NCBI GenBank assembly: GCA_019636655.1
Contig: JAHBXB010000005.1
Location: 182,422 to 246,421 of the forward strand
From: Phycisphaeraceae bacterium
GTDB lineage: Bacteria > Planctomycetota > Phycisphaerae > Phycisphaerales > UBA1924
DNA length: 64,000 nt
Direction: 5' to 3'
Position numbers and translations under genes: made by a program. Below are positions 53,142-62,091 of the stretch, piece by piece (position 1 is the stretch's first letter; each line of letters begins with the position of its first letter). The notes beneath the pieces are model-generated. The model was not told where the DNA came from and ran no database searches. It was given only the letters and a program-made list of their open reading frames with translations.

Positions 53142-53912
53142 ATGACCGCGACTGGTGAGCGGGCTGTGGCCATCGTCCCCGCCCGCATGGCGTCGACCCG
53201 CTTCCCCGGCAAGGTCCTTGCGGCGCAGACCGGCCGACCGCTGGTCCAGCACGTCGTTGAGCGGGCGAGGCTCGCCGGGTCGGTCTCGAGGGTGGTGGTC
53301 GCGGCGGATGACGCACGCATCCGGGACGCCCTGGTCCCCCTCGGTACCGAAGTCGTGATGACCAGGCCGGATCATCCAAACGGAACAAGCCGCCTTGCCG
53401 AGGCCGCCAGCAGGCTCTCGCTTGCCGCCGACACGCTTATTGTGAACGCTCAGGGCGATGAGCCCGAAATCGAGCCATCGATCATCGATCAGACCGTCGC
53501 GGCCCTCGTTCGGGCCCCAGGCGCCGTGATCGGCACCGCGGCCGTCCCCTTCGCGACGGGCGAGGACACCGGCGACCCTACCGCGGTCAAGGTCGTATGC
53601 GACCTTCGAGGCCACGCCATGTATTTTTCCCGCTCGCCGATCCCCATGGACCGTGACCGTCGGGGGGGGCCGGATGCGACCGCGTTGCGTCACATCGGTC
53701 TCTATGTCTACCGCAAGAGTTTCCTCGATATCTACGGCACACTCGCGGAGACCCCGCTCGAGCGCTGCGAGTCCCTGGAGCAACTCCGAGTGCTGCAGCA
53801 CGGCTACGCCATCCAGGTGGCGATCTGCGAGGGCGCTGCCACACGACGAGGGATCGACACTCCTGAGCAGTATGCCGAGTTTGTCGCCCGATGGCGATCC
53901 TCGCGCTCGTAG
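53142..53912 (+). CDS. kdsB: 3-deoxy-manno-octulosonate cytidylyltransferase
   Basis: A 256-residue enzyme activating Kdo as CMP-Kdo for lipopolysaccharide core synthesis. Motifs: P-A-R-M-A-S-T-R-F-P-G-K, V-N-A-Q-G-D-E-P, Y-F-S-R-S-P-I-P and H-I-G-L-Y-V-Y-R. The usual S-G-T-D-R is N-G-T-S-R here, a mild substitution near the sugar site, so a related sugar acid cannot be ruled out. Supports a Kdo-containing outer membrane together with the LptD-like protein. Confidence 0.93.
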   Translation: MTATGERAVAIVPARMASTRFPGKVLAAQTGRPLVQHVVERARLAGSVSRVVVAADDARIRDALVPLGTEVVMTRPDHPNGTSRLAEAASRLSLAADTLIVNAQGDEPEIEPSIIDQTVAALVRAPGAVIGTAAVPFATGEDTGDPTAVKVVCDLRGHAMYFSRSPIPMDRDRRGGPDATALRHIGLYVYRKSFLDIYGTLAETPLERCESLEQLRVLQHGYAIQVAICEGAATRRGIDTPEQYAEFVARWRSSRS

Positions 53913-53915
53913 CAG

Positions 53916-56900
53916 CTACTGCCCGGGCCCACGCTCCCGGATCGTCGTTCGGAGCTCGGCTTCGTCCTCGAGTTCCCCCGGTCTGGGGGTGATCCTGAGC
54001 GATAGGTTTGCGTCACGCCCGATCTTCAAGGCGAGCACTCCCAGTTCGTCGCCCGACATGGTCCCCGTGATCATCGCCCGGTTCGACATCGTCGTGCGGA
54101 CGACTGGCACGGCCACCACGTCCCCGCCCGATGCAATCGCAAGCCGGCGGCCGATGTTCTCCTTCGTGAGCACGCCGAACATCGCGGCTCCGCGCGCGTC
54201 GAAATCCACCCCGACGCCGGCTTCACTCTTCTCCGCGGCGTCCGCCGGAACCACGGCGGCCTGGATGACGCCCCATTCGCCAGTACCCGAGTCCATCGAC
54301 CGAGCCGCATCGTCGAAGCACAGCAGGTACAACTCTCCACCCGACCGCTCCACGATCAAGTCCTGTCCGAGGAAGAACGCAGCAGGATCGGCCGCCAGCG
54401 ATTCCTCGGCCTCAGGGCCTTTCGCAAACGTCGCGGCGATGGGAAACCGAATCCAGCGCACACGCCTGTCGCGCGGTGCGGCCGGGGTGCTTCGCGCAGC
54501 CGGAGCAGGCTCCAAGGCTGGCTCTGCCGGTGGCGTGGCGTGCCCGGGCTTCTCGGTCGCGTGTACCTTCGCCCGAAGGTCCGAGAGGGCCCGGCCGGCA
54601 TCAAATCGGGCCACCTCGCTCGACGCGGAGGCGATGAACGCCTCCAGGATCTCAACTCCGCGAGGGTCGCCCAAGGTGGCAATGCCCTCCCCCGCCGCCC
54701 GTGCCGATCGCTGCTCGTCGTCCCGTAGGAGATCTGCCAGTACGCGCAGCGTCTGGTCAGGGTCGTGGTGCCCGAGTGCGGCGAGTGTGCGGATCGCGGT
54801 CGGTCGCGTGCGGCTGAGCGTTCCCGGTGCACAATACCGAAGCGCCGCCGCGTACCCCTCCGCGCGGTCCATCGCTCCCAGAGCATCCAGCGCGGCTTGC
54901 CGGATCTGGTCGTCCTGCGATTCGACGGCGGCGGCATCAATGACCAGCGGCAGAGCATCCAACACGCGCATCGAGCCCAACCCCGCAACGGCCGCGCTCC
55001 GCACCCCGTACGAAGGGTCGCCCCGAAGCCGCGATTCGAGGATCGTCGCCACCTGCCGCCCGATCGCGCCTTCGGGATCACCCCTGCCGAGTGATGCCAA
55101 CTCTTCGACGATCGTCCGACGCACCCGCGCGTCGCTCGGCCACCCCCCGGCCAGCGCAGCAAGCTGATCCCACGCCTTGAGTTGCCCCAGCGCCCTGACC
55201 GCCGCCGTGCGGAGCGAGTGGTACGTCGCGGTGTTCCCGGCAATCTCTGCGATGGCCTCGATCGTCCCCAGCGGCGCGGCGTTGGGCCCGAGCGTGCGAA
55301 GCGCGTCGAGGGCCTGCAGCTTCGAGGCAAGCGAGGGGCCGCCCTTGAGTTGCTTCAGCCAGCACACCGCCGGCTGGGAGATCTTCCAGTCGGCCATCAC
55401 ATCCATGTCCGGATCGGTCGCCACGAACTCGGGCGCGGAGTCCAGTTTGAGATCCAGCGAGGCTGCTCGGTCAGCGGTCCTGAGGCGAGCCGTGTGCACC
55501 CGGCCCGATCCTTCTCCGGGAAGCCTGACGAAAAAGGGCACTTCGATATCAAACGCGGGGTTCCACCCGTCGATCGGCTGGGTCTGCTCCAACGACAGCC
55601 GCAGTGTCCCTGTGCTTTCTTCCCAGGTCGCCCCCACCGTGACCACCGGGACGCCCGGTCGGAAGCACCATTGCTCGAAGAACTGCTGAAGCCCCAGCCC
55701 CGAGGCCGCCTCCATCGCCTTCCGCAGATCCGCTGTCTCAACAGTCGATCCACGGCTCCTCGCGACGTAGAGGGACAGACCGCGAAAGAACGCCTCGTCG
55801 CCGAGCTGGCGGCGCAGCATGTGCAGGACCGAGGCCCCCTTCGAATACGGGTTGGCCGCGCGACGGAACGTCTCCCATGGGTGCGTGTACACCCTGCTGC
55901 ACATCGCCGCCTGCTCTGGCGCTTCGGCGTGGTCCACGCCAATCACCGAATGCATGTTGGCCCACACTCCCGCCTGGTATGCATCGATCCCATCGCGATG
56001 CTCAAACCAGAGGTGGCTGAAGTACGTCGCGAACCCCTCGTTGAGCCAGATGTGCTCCCACGAGTTGCACGTCAGCAGGTCCCCGAACCACTGGTGGGCC
56101 AGCTCATGCGAGATCAGCCCGTCCAGGTCGCCGTCCAGCAATGCGACCGAATCCAGGATCGCTGTGTCGTACATCGTCGTTGCCGACGTGTTCTCCATGC
56201 CCCCGGCGCCGAAGTTGTGCACGATCACCTGTGCATACTTGTCCCATGGATACGGCTGCGAGGTTCGTCTCTCGAACAGTCGCACCATTTCTGGTGTGCG
56301 TCCGTACGTCTGCTGGATCTGATCCCCTTTGCCCAGGGGCGCGTACACCGGCATCGGCATGGCCGTGTCCGAGACGTCGACCACGTCGAACTTCCCCACC
56401 ACCAGCGACACCAGGTAGGGCACATGCGGCTGTGACTGAAGCCAGTGGAATGTGCGCAGGTTGCTCGCCAGACCTCCGGCGACCGGCTGCAGGCCCTCCG
56501 GCAGTGCCGAGGCCTCGAATGCCCCCTCCGACACCAGGCGGCCGTTGGAACAGGCGACAAACCCCGACGGCACGGTCACGAACATCTCCGTCGACATCCT
56601 CACGTTGGGAAAGTCGTGGCACGGGAACCAGTAGTGGTTTGATTCCGGCTGCCCCTGCGAGTGCAGCTGTGCCGGGCGCCCCGGCCAGGTGGAGGACTCC
56701 GGAGTCCATACCAACCCCTCGGCCGGCGCGATCAACGAGTAGACCACCACCAGCCGCACGCCGCGTCCGGCCGGGATCGGCGGAGAGAACCTGAGATCAA
56801 GCGATTCTCCGGTGTGTGCAAACTCCACAGCGGTTCCGGATGGTTCCTCCAGCATCACGGACCGGATCGCCATGCTCTCCGGCGGTCCGGCCCTGAGCGG

Positions 56901-57209
56901 CAGCCTTGCCAGCGCCTCGCCCACGGGGCTGAATCGCAGCGTGCACGCCGCATCCAGCCGCTTCACGTTCATGTCCGGGATGACCACGTGCAGCGTCATC
57001 CGTTCATAGGCCACAAGCGGGTCCGGCGGGTAGTTCAGCAACGAGCGGCCGCTTGCCGGGTCGAACGCGATCGACGCCTGCACCGCGGCCGACTTCGCCT
57101 CATGGCACGCATGCTCTCCGTTCTCACCGCCTGCCGCGGCCGTCTTGCCTACCGCACCAAGCACGCCGACGACCAGGGCAACGAGCACGAGCGGGGCACA
57201 TCGGATCAT
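53916..57209 (-). CDS. exported M1 aminopeptidase with HEAT-like repeats
   Basis: A 1097-residue protein with a signal peptide (about 1-26). Residues 60-600 are an M1 peptidase: exopeptidase motif as G-G-M-E-N (337-340 region, usual G-A-M-E-N) and zinc site H368-E-L-A-H372 with E391. Residues about 615-900 are alanine-rich helical HEAT-type repeats, and the last 150 residues form a separate domain. It trims N-terminal residues from peptides in the periplasm. The ATG overlaps the stop of the second M1 gene by four bases. Confidence 0.9.
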   Translation of the reverse strand: MIRCAPLVLVALVVGVLGAVGKTAAAGGENGEHACHEAKSAAVQASIAFDPASGRSLLNYPPDPLVAYERMTLHVVIPDMNVKRLDAACTLRFSPVGEALARLPLRAGPPESMAIRSVMLEEPSGTAVEFAHTGESLDLRFSPPIPAGRGVRLVVVYSLIAPAEGLVWTPESSTWPGRPAQLHSQGQPESNHYWFPCHDFPNVRMSTEMFVTVPSGFVACSNGRLVSEGAFEASALPEGLQPVAGGLASNLRTFHWLQSQPHVPYLVSLVVGKFDVVDVSDTAMPMPVYAPLGKGDQIQQTYGRTPEMVRLFERRTSQPYPWDKYAQVIVHNFGAGGMENTSATTMYDTAILDSVALLDGDLDGLISHELAHQWFGDLLTCNSWEHIWLNEGFATYFSHLWFEHRDGIDAYQAGVWANMHSVIGVDHAEAPEQAAMCSRVYTHPWETFRRAANPYSKGASVLHMLRRQLGDEAFFRGLSLYVARSRGSTVETADLRKAMEAASGLGLQQFFEQWCFRPGVPVVTVGATWEESTGTLRLSLEQTQPIDGWNPAFDIEVPFFVRLPGEGSGRVHTARLRTADRAASLDLKLDSAPEFVATDPDMDVMADWKISQPAVCWLKQLKGGPSLASKLQALDALRTLGPNAAPLGTIEAIAEIAGNTATYHSLRTAAVRALGQLKAWDQLAALAGGWPSDARVRRTIVEELASLGRGDPEGAIGRQVATILESRLRGDPSYGVRSAAVAGLGSMRVLDALPLVIDAAAVESQDDQIRQAALDALGAMDRAEGYAAALRYCAPGTLSRTRPTAIRTLAALGHHDPDQTLRVLADLLRDDEQRSARAAGEGIATLGDPRGVEILEAFIASASSEVARFDAGRALSDLRAKVHATEKPGHATPPAEPALEPAPAARSTPAAPRDRRVRWIRFPIAATFAKGPEAEESLAADPAAFFLGQDLIVERSGGELYLLCFDDAARSMDSGTGEWGVIQAAVVPADAAEKSEAGVGVDFDARGAAMFGVLTKENIGRRLAIASGGDVVAVPVVRTTMSNRAMITGTMSGDELGVLALKIGRDANLSLRITPRPGELEDEAELRTTIRERGPGQ

Positions 57210-59140
57210 GGGATCTCTCTCGAAGCGGGCTCCACCAACAGTTGTCTCGCATCCGCCAGGGCATCCGGAAGGCTCCCGGGCTCTACTTCCAAGGTCGAAG
57301 CGAACTCCTGGATCGCCATCCTGGCCGCCTCGCGCAGCGACTCGGCTGCTTGCACCCGCGCGAACAACGTCGGGCCGGTCATGACTTGGTCAATCCACCA
57401 GGAGATCCCGGGGGCGAGCGGCGTCCGGATCTTTGACTCGCACATCACGCTCAAGTCCGGATCGACGATTACCTTGTTGGGTCGTTGTGCAAGCGTGAAC
57501 GACGCCGTCGTCATCGTCTCGGACACGTCAACAGACACTGTCGTCGTTCTGCCCTCCCCCAGGTCGATCAGCACGGGTAACGAGAAGGCAAATGCAGGGC
57601 TCTCCTCGCTGATCTTCTGCGTCTGCTCGACCGAGATCTTCAGCGAGCTATCTGCCTCGTCCCATGCGAGGTCAACCTGCAGGCGTGGCAGGTCCGGCCG
57701 GTACGCGAACTGTTGGAAGTACTTTTCCAGGCTCCGCCCCGATTCCTGCTCCATGCAGCGACGGAAATCGTCCGTCTCGTTCTGCTCGAACCGCCGCGTG
57801 TGTACATACCGCCGCACCCCAGCCCAGAACACATCATCCCCGAGATCCATCCTCAGGGTGTGCAGGAACCACCCCCCCTTTGCGTACACCACCGCGGGAT
57901 CAAAGCGAGAGTCCGGGTCGCGGTACACATTGTTCACGATGCGGCCGCGGACGCTCGGGAACCCGCGGCGGCTCGCGATCCGGGCCTGCGCCGCATCCCC
58001 CATGATCGCCCGCTGGTACCCGATCTTTCCTCGCTTGTGCTCGGCCCACAGAGCCTCGCCGAACGTCGCCCACCCCTCACCCAGCCACAGGTGCTCCCAC
58101 GACTTGTAGCCGCACAGATCGCCGAACCACTGGTGCACCAGCTCATGGGCGTTCGTTCCCTCAACCATGCTCCTGGGACCAGTTGCACCGAACGCGGCAA
58201 ACGTGGTGCACGACGTGTTCTCCATGGCGCCCGCCGAAAAGTCGCGGCAGATGACGTTTGCGTACTTGTCCCACGGGTACGGCTCGTCGAATAGCTTCTC
58301 GAAGTAAGCCACCATGTCCGCGGTGTTGCCAAAGTTCCGCCGGAGGATGTCCGCGGACCCGAGGGGGCCGTACACCGGGAGCCACAGCCCGGGCCGCGCC
58401 GAGTTCTGTCCGCCGACATCAATCACATCGAACTTTCCCACGATCAGTGTGATCAGGTACGACGCGTGCGGCTTGTCCTGCAGCCAATGGAAGGTCGACC
58501 GCCCGTCCGTGTGGCGCCCGATCGACACGAGCCGCCCGTTCGAAACTGCCCGGAACCCCCCTGGCACTGTTGCCACGATCTCCGATGTCATTCTCGCGTT
58601 TGGAAAGTCATGAATCGGTAGCCACAGGTGGTTCGATTCCGGCTGACCCTGAGTATGGCACATCGGGTCCAGTTCGGGCGTGTCCATGTCGTCGGGAGAA
58701 AACGTCATCCCGGCCCCGCCTCCGCCAGGCTTCTCCGCCGTGTAGTCGATCACGACCGTTCCCCGCTCCCCCAGCGACAGCGACCGCCCGAACTCGATGT
58801 CCAGCGTGTGCCTTCCCTTGGTGAACGCAACCGGCACCCCGTTCAGACTCACCGCGGAGATCGTCAACCCCGGACCGGCATCGAGGGTCAGAGCCGACCT
58901 CGCCCACCCTAGTGGAGCGATGGTCAGCGTCTCCTTGGCCGTGAACTGGGCCCGAGACATGTCGGGTATCTCGATGTCCAACCGCACGTGCTGGAACTCG
59001 AACAGCACATCCGGTGGATACACCCCGCGGTCCTGGCCGGTCTTCGGATCAATCCGGGGATCGGTCTGTCCCCACGACGGCGCCACGCCACCAATCACGA
59101 CAGCCAGCGCCATCGCGGCTGAACGGAATCTGAATCGCAT
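57206..59140 (-). CDS. exported M1 family aminopeptidase
   Basis: A 644-residue protein with a signal peptide (cleavage after P-S-W-G-Q). It carries G-A-M-E-N and the zinc motif H-E-L-V-H-Q-W-F-G with downstream W-L-G-E-G-W-A-T. It lacks the HEAT region of the following gene, with which it is translationally coupled; the pair probably arose by duplication and specialised for different peptides. Start at 59140, preceded by GGAG; the longer frame to 59452 crosses the divergent pyrG promoter and is rejected. Confidence 0.9.
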   Translation of the reverse strand: MRFRFRSAAMALAVVIGGVAPSWGQTDPRIDPKTGQDRGVYPPDVLFEFQHVRLDIEIPDMSRAQFTAKETLTIAPLGWARSALTLDAGPGLTISAVSLNGVPVAFTKGRHTLDIEFGRSLSLGERGTVVIDYTAEKPGGGGAGMTFSPDDMDTPELDPMCHTQGQPESNHLWLPIHDFPNARMTSEIVATVPGGFRAVSNGRLVSIGRHTDGRSTFHWLQDKPHASYLITLIVGKFDVIDVGGQNSARPGLWLPVYGPLGSADILRRNFGNTADMVAYFEKLFDEPYPWDKYANVICRDFSAGAMENTSCTTFAAFGATGPRSMVEGTNAHELVHQWFGDLCGYKSWEHLWLGEGWATFGEALWAEHKRGKIGYQRAIMGDAAQARIASRRGFPSVRGRIVNNVYRDPDSRFDPAVVYAKGGWFLHTLRMDLGDDVFWAGVRRYVHTRRFEQNETDDFRRCMEQESGRSLEKYFQQFAYRPDLPRLQVDLAWDEADSSLKISVEQTQKISEESPAFAFSLPVLIDLGEGRTTTVSVDVSETMTTASFTLAQRPNKVIVDPDLSVMCESKIRTPLAPGISWWIDQVMTGPTLFARVQAAESLREAARMAIQEFASTLEVEPGSLPDALADARQLLVEPASREIP

Positions 59141-59312
59141 CAAGCGGGGTCTCCAGGCAGGGGCGGGTGCGGGACCAAAGGTGGCAGGACAGGCGATACC
59201 CACGGGAGTTGGGGGAGGAGCCAGAGTGTACTCGTACTCGGATCCTTCGTGGAAGGTGCACGGTCTGTTCACACGGCAGCCACCCCCGGTCGATTTGCCT
59301 CCTCCGGCGCAA

Positions 59313-59318
59313 TACGAT
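59313..59318 (+). promoter_or_regulatory. -10 hexamer TACGAT upstream of pyrG
   Basis: Five bases before an in-frame ATG at 59324. If this is a leaderless start, CTP synthase carries 35 extra N-terminal residues; otherwise it gives a leader of about 105 bases to the ATG at 59429. Confidence 0.4.
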
Positions 59319-59428
59319 CCGCCATGCACCAGCTCAGTGTCGGCGGGCCTGAGAAACGATGGCTTGATGCGGTCAGACCATCGGAATCGGGCGGCGGCGC
59401 GACTCGTGCCCGCGAGGGCGTGGCCGAC

Positions 59429-61231
59429 ATGCTGGCCAACCTCACCAATCAATCGGTCAATACCGAGTTCTTTTCACCCGTCCCTGACGGCTACAAGCCC
59501 GGTCGGACAAAGTACGTTGCTGTCTTTGGCACGGTCATGTCCGGTCTTGGGAAGGGCATCTTCGCCTCAAGCCTTGCAAAGCTTCTGAAGGACAAGGGCC
59601 TCTCCGTTGCCCCGATGAAGCTCGAGGGCTACCTCAACATCGACGCAGGAACCCTCAACCCATACCGCCACGGCGAGGTCTTCGTGCTCGATGACGGCAC
59701 CGAGTGCGACATGGACCTGGGCACCTACGAGCGGATGCTCGATCAGAACCTTACCCGCCGCAACTTCACGACCTCGGGTCAGATCTTCTCTTGCATCCTC
59801 GAGCGCGAGCGGCATGGCGCCTACCTGGGCCGCGATGTCCAGTGGATCCCCCATGTCACCGGCGAGGTCAAACGCCGCCTCCGCGAGCTCGCTCTCAAGG
59901 GCGACGGCAACAAGCCATCCGATGTCGTTTTCGTCGAGGTCGGCGGCACCGTCGGCGACTACGAGAACGGCTTCTACATCGAGGCGCTCCGCGAACTGGC
60001 CTTTGAGGAGGGCGAGAACGCCGTCTGCTTCGTCGCGCTCACCTATGTCATCAAGCCGCAGACGCTCGGCGAGCAGAAGAGCAAAGCCGCCCAGCTCGGC
60101 ATCAAGCGCCTCATGGAGGCGGGCATTCAGCCGCACATCATCGCCTGCCGTGCCACCGAGCCGATCGGCGAGGGTGTCGCCCAGAAGATCGCGATGTTCA
60201 GCAATGTCCCGATGCGGCGTATGTTCTCCATGCACGACCGCAGCAGCATCTACACCATTCCCGACGAGATGCGGCAGGAGGGGCTCGACAGGGAGATCCT
60301 CTCCATTCTCGATCTCCACGACCGCGTCAATGCCAAGGCCGAGGACCGCGCCCGCGACCAGTGGCTCGGCTTTGTCCGCCGCCTCGCCGCTCCCCGTTCC
60401 CACAGCGTGTCCATCGGCATTACGGGCAAGTACATGGGCCTCCGCGACGCCTACGCCTCGATCGACAAGGCGATCGAGCACTGCGGGGCGCACCTCAACT
60501 GCGACGTCGACCTCAAGTGGATCGAGACCACAGACATCACCGATGCCAATAGTGCCGCCCGCCTCGATGGTCTTGATGGCGTCATCGTCCCCGGTGGCTT
60601 CGGCTCCCGCGGTGTCGAGGGGAAGATCTCCTGCGTGAAGCATTGTCGCGAGAACGGCGTCCCGTTCCTCGGTATCTGTCTCGGCTTTCAGATGGCAGTG
60701 ATCGAGTTTGCCCGCGGCGTCCTCGGCTTTGCCGACGCCAACTCCACTGAGTTCGCCCCGAACTGTCAGTACCCTGTCATCAGCGAACTCCCAGACCAGA
60801 AGAAGATCGAGAACCTCGGCGGCTCCATGCGTCTCGGCGGACAAGATGTCGACCTCCGCTCCGCTACCCTCGCATCGATGCTGTACGACGGCAAGACACG
60901 CTGCCGCGAGCGATTCCGCCACCGCTACGAGGTCGAGCCCCGATTCATCGAGCAACTCGAGGCTGGCGGCCTCGTATTCTCCGGGCGCCATCCCGCTCAC
61001 CCCATCATGCAGATCCTCGAACTCCCTCCCCCCGGCCAGCCCCACGGCCACCCTTTCTTCCTCGCCGGCCAGTTCCATCCCGAACTCACAAGCCGACCCC
61101 TCAAGCCCCAGCCCATGTTTATGGGCCTTGTCGCCGCCGCTATCCGCCGACGAAATGCCGGCGATCACGGCCTCGACACCGCTGTGTTGCGGTGGCTCCG
61201 CAAGGGGTCCGGCCAGCCCGCGCAGGTCTGA
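59429..61231 (+). CDS. pyrG: CTP synthase
   Basis: A 600-residue enzyme aminating UTP to CTP with glutamine. Synthetase motifs: G-T-V-M-S-G-L-G-K-G, L-N-I-D-A-G-T, G-E-V-F-V-L-D-D-G; glutaminase motifs: P-G-G-F-G-S-R-G, catalytic Cys in G-I-C-L-G-F-Q (usually G-x-C-L-G-M-Q), and Q-F-H-P-E. The first part (N-I-D-A-G-T-L-N-P-Y) is nearer the eukaryotic type than typical bacterial N-V-D-P-G-T. About 60 residues longer than E. coli PyrG. ATG at 59429 used; an in-frame ATG at 59324 has a promoter hexamer five bases before it. Confidence 0.95.
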   Translation: MLANLTNQSVNTEFFSPVPDGYKPGRTKYVAVFGTVMSGLGKGIFASSLAKLLKDKGLSVAPMKLEGYLNIDAGTLNPYRHGEVFVLDDGTECDMDLGTYERMLDQNLTRRNFTTSGQIFSCILERERHGAYLGRDVQWIPHVTGEVKRRLRELALKGDGNKPSDVVFVEVGGTVGDYENGFYIEALRELAFEEGENAVCFVALTYVIKPQTLGEQKSKAAQLGIKRLMEAGIQPHIIACRATEPIGEGVAQKIAMFSNVPMRRMFSMHDRSSIYTIPDEMRQEGLDREILSILDLHDRVNAKAEDRARDQWLGFVRRLAAPRSHSVSIGITGKYMGLRDAYASIDKAIEHCGAHLNCDVDLKWIETTDITDANSAARLDGLDGVIVPGGFGSRGVEGKISCVKHCRENGVPFLGICLGFQMAVIEFARGVLGFADANSTEFAPNCQYPVISELPDQKKIENLGGSMRLGGQDVDLRSATLASMLYDGKTRCRERFRHRYEVEPRFIEQLEAGGLVFSGRHPAHPIMQILELPPPGQPHGHPFFLAGQFHPELTSRPLKPQPMFMGLVAAAIRRRNAGDHGLDTAVLRWLRKGSGQPAQV

Positions 61232-61259
61232 TTCTGCGCCCCCCCGCCTCGCTCAAAGC

Positions 61260-61287
61260 GGCCCCCATGTCGGTGGACGTGGGGGCC
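61260..61287. terminator. hairpin between convergent genes
   Basis: Arms 61260-61271 and 61276-61287 form a 12-base stem (one wobble) with loop GGTG, midway between the pyrG stop (61231) and the DUF1328 stop (61310). Symmetry and position suit a bidirectional terminator, although no T run follows on either strand. Confidence 0.5.
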
Positions 61288-61309
61288 GGAGGCTAACGCT
61301 CGCAGCGAC

Positions 61310-61483
61310 TCACGCCGAGCGGCCCTTGCTCAGCAGCCCGCTGATGAGCGCCACCAGGAACATGACCAAGAAGACAAAGAACAGAATCTGCGCGATGCTC
61401 GCAGCGCCCGCGGCGATGCCGCCGAATCCGAAGACCGCTGCGATGATCGCGATGATGAAGAAGACCAGGGCGTAATACAGCAT
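61310..61483 (-). CDS. DUF1328-type small membrane protein
   Basis: A 57-residue protein with two glycine/alanine-rich membrane helices ([28 protein letters not shown]). The YtjA/DUF1328 family is widespread and often stress-induced. AGGAGG lies six bases before the ATG at 61483, one of the few strong binding sites here. It groups with the entericidin-like, 79-residue and PRC-barrel-like genes on the same strand. Confidence 0.88.
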   Translation of the reverse strand: MLYYALVFFIIAIIAAVFGFGGIAAGAASIAQILFFVFLVMFLVALISGLLSKGRSA

Positions 61484-61540
61484 TGGGAGCCTCCTGTCTG
61501 GGGATGACCGGCAGTAGCCGGACACCCTCGGTGGCGTGGG

Positions 61541-61711
61541 TCAGTCCTTCGCGTCCTGCGCCGATTGCTCGATTCCATTGCCGAGGCTCTTCACGTCCTT
61601 GCCAAAGCCCTCGGTCGTGTTGCACGAGCACAGAAACAGCATCGCCAGTACGGCCGCCAAGAGCCCGACCGCCCGCGATGAGGTCTGCTGCGACGTGATG
61701 ATTCGGGTCAT
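61541..61711 (-). CDS. entericidin-like small lipoprotein
   Basis: A 56-residue gene: M-T-R-I-I-T start, hydrophobic segment (16-27), lipobox L-C-S-C with Cys30 as lipidation site, then N-T-T-E-G-F-G-K-D-V-K-S-L-G-N-G-I-E-Q, very like the mature part of entericidin A/B. AAGGAG lies seven bases before the ATG at 61711. Entericidins are small stress-induced lipoproteins linked to cell lysis control in E. coli; here the role is inferred only. Stop TGA at 61541-61543. Confidence 0.85.
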   Translation of the reverse strand: MTRIITSQQTSSRAVGLLAAVLAMLFLCSCNTTEGFGKDVKSLGNGIEQSAQDAKD

Positions 61712-61795
61712 CGAGGAACTCCTTGGCTGGAAACGGTTGTGGGGATGAGCGGGATACCTGCTGGCCCATCCCGTTGGCAGCCAGTCCGGGGTGCA

Positions 61796-62035
61796 CTAGG
61801 TTCCCGCGCCGCCGGGCGATCTTGATGGAACAAGGCCGAGGCGGATCAGGAGGTTCATGGCTTCGACCAGTTCGAACTGGGTGAACACCGCACCGCGGAG
61901 CATCCCCGAACTCGGTGTTCCGCCGTCGATACACATGCGGATAAAACGCTTCCCGGACTCGGACCGCATCGCGATCAGCAGCTGATCGGCGGCGTCAAAG
62001 AGCCGCCGAGTATCGACTGTGGTTCGATGTGTCAT
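61796..62035 (-). CDS. small protein of unknown function
   Basis: A 79-residue protein (M-T-H-R-T-T-V-D-T start) with AGGAGA eight bases before the ATG. Predicted mostly helical, with a central R-F-I-R-M-C-I-D and a hydrophobic run F-E-L-V-E-A-M-N-L-L-I-R-L-G-L. Not recognised. Its place among envelope-stress genes suggests a shared condition of expression. Confidence 0.65.
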   Translation of the reverse strand: MTHRTTVDTRRLFDAADQLLIAMRSESGKRFIRMCIDGGTPSSGMLRGAVFTQFELVEAMNLLIRLGLVPSRSPGGAGT

Positions 62036-62091
62036 GGGCGAGTCTCCTGTTCTTGAACGCTGAGTACCGTTGGGGCACCCCAGCATCTGTC

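Noticed and set aside
59567..61168. Minus-strand frame of 533 codons opposite pyrG
   Set aside because: Acidic low-complexity shadow of the CTP synthase gene.
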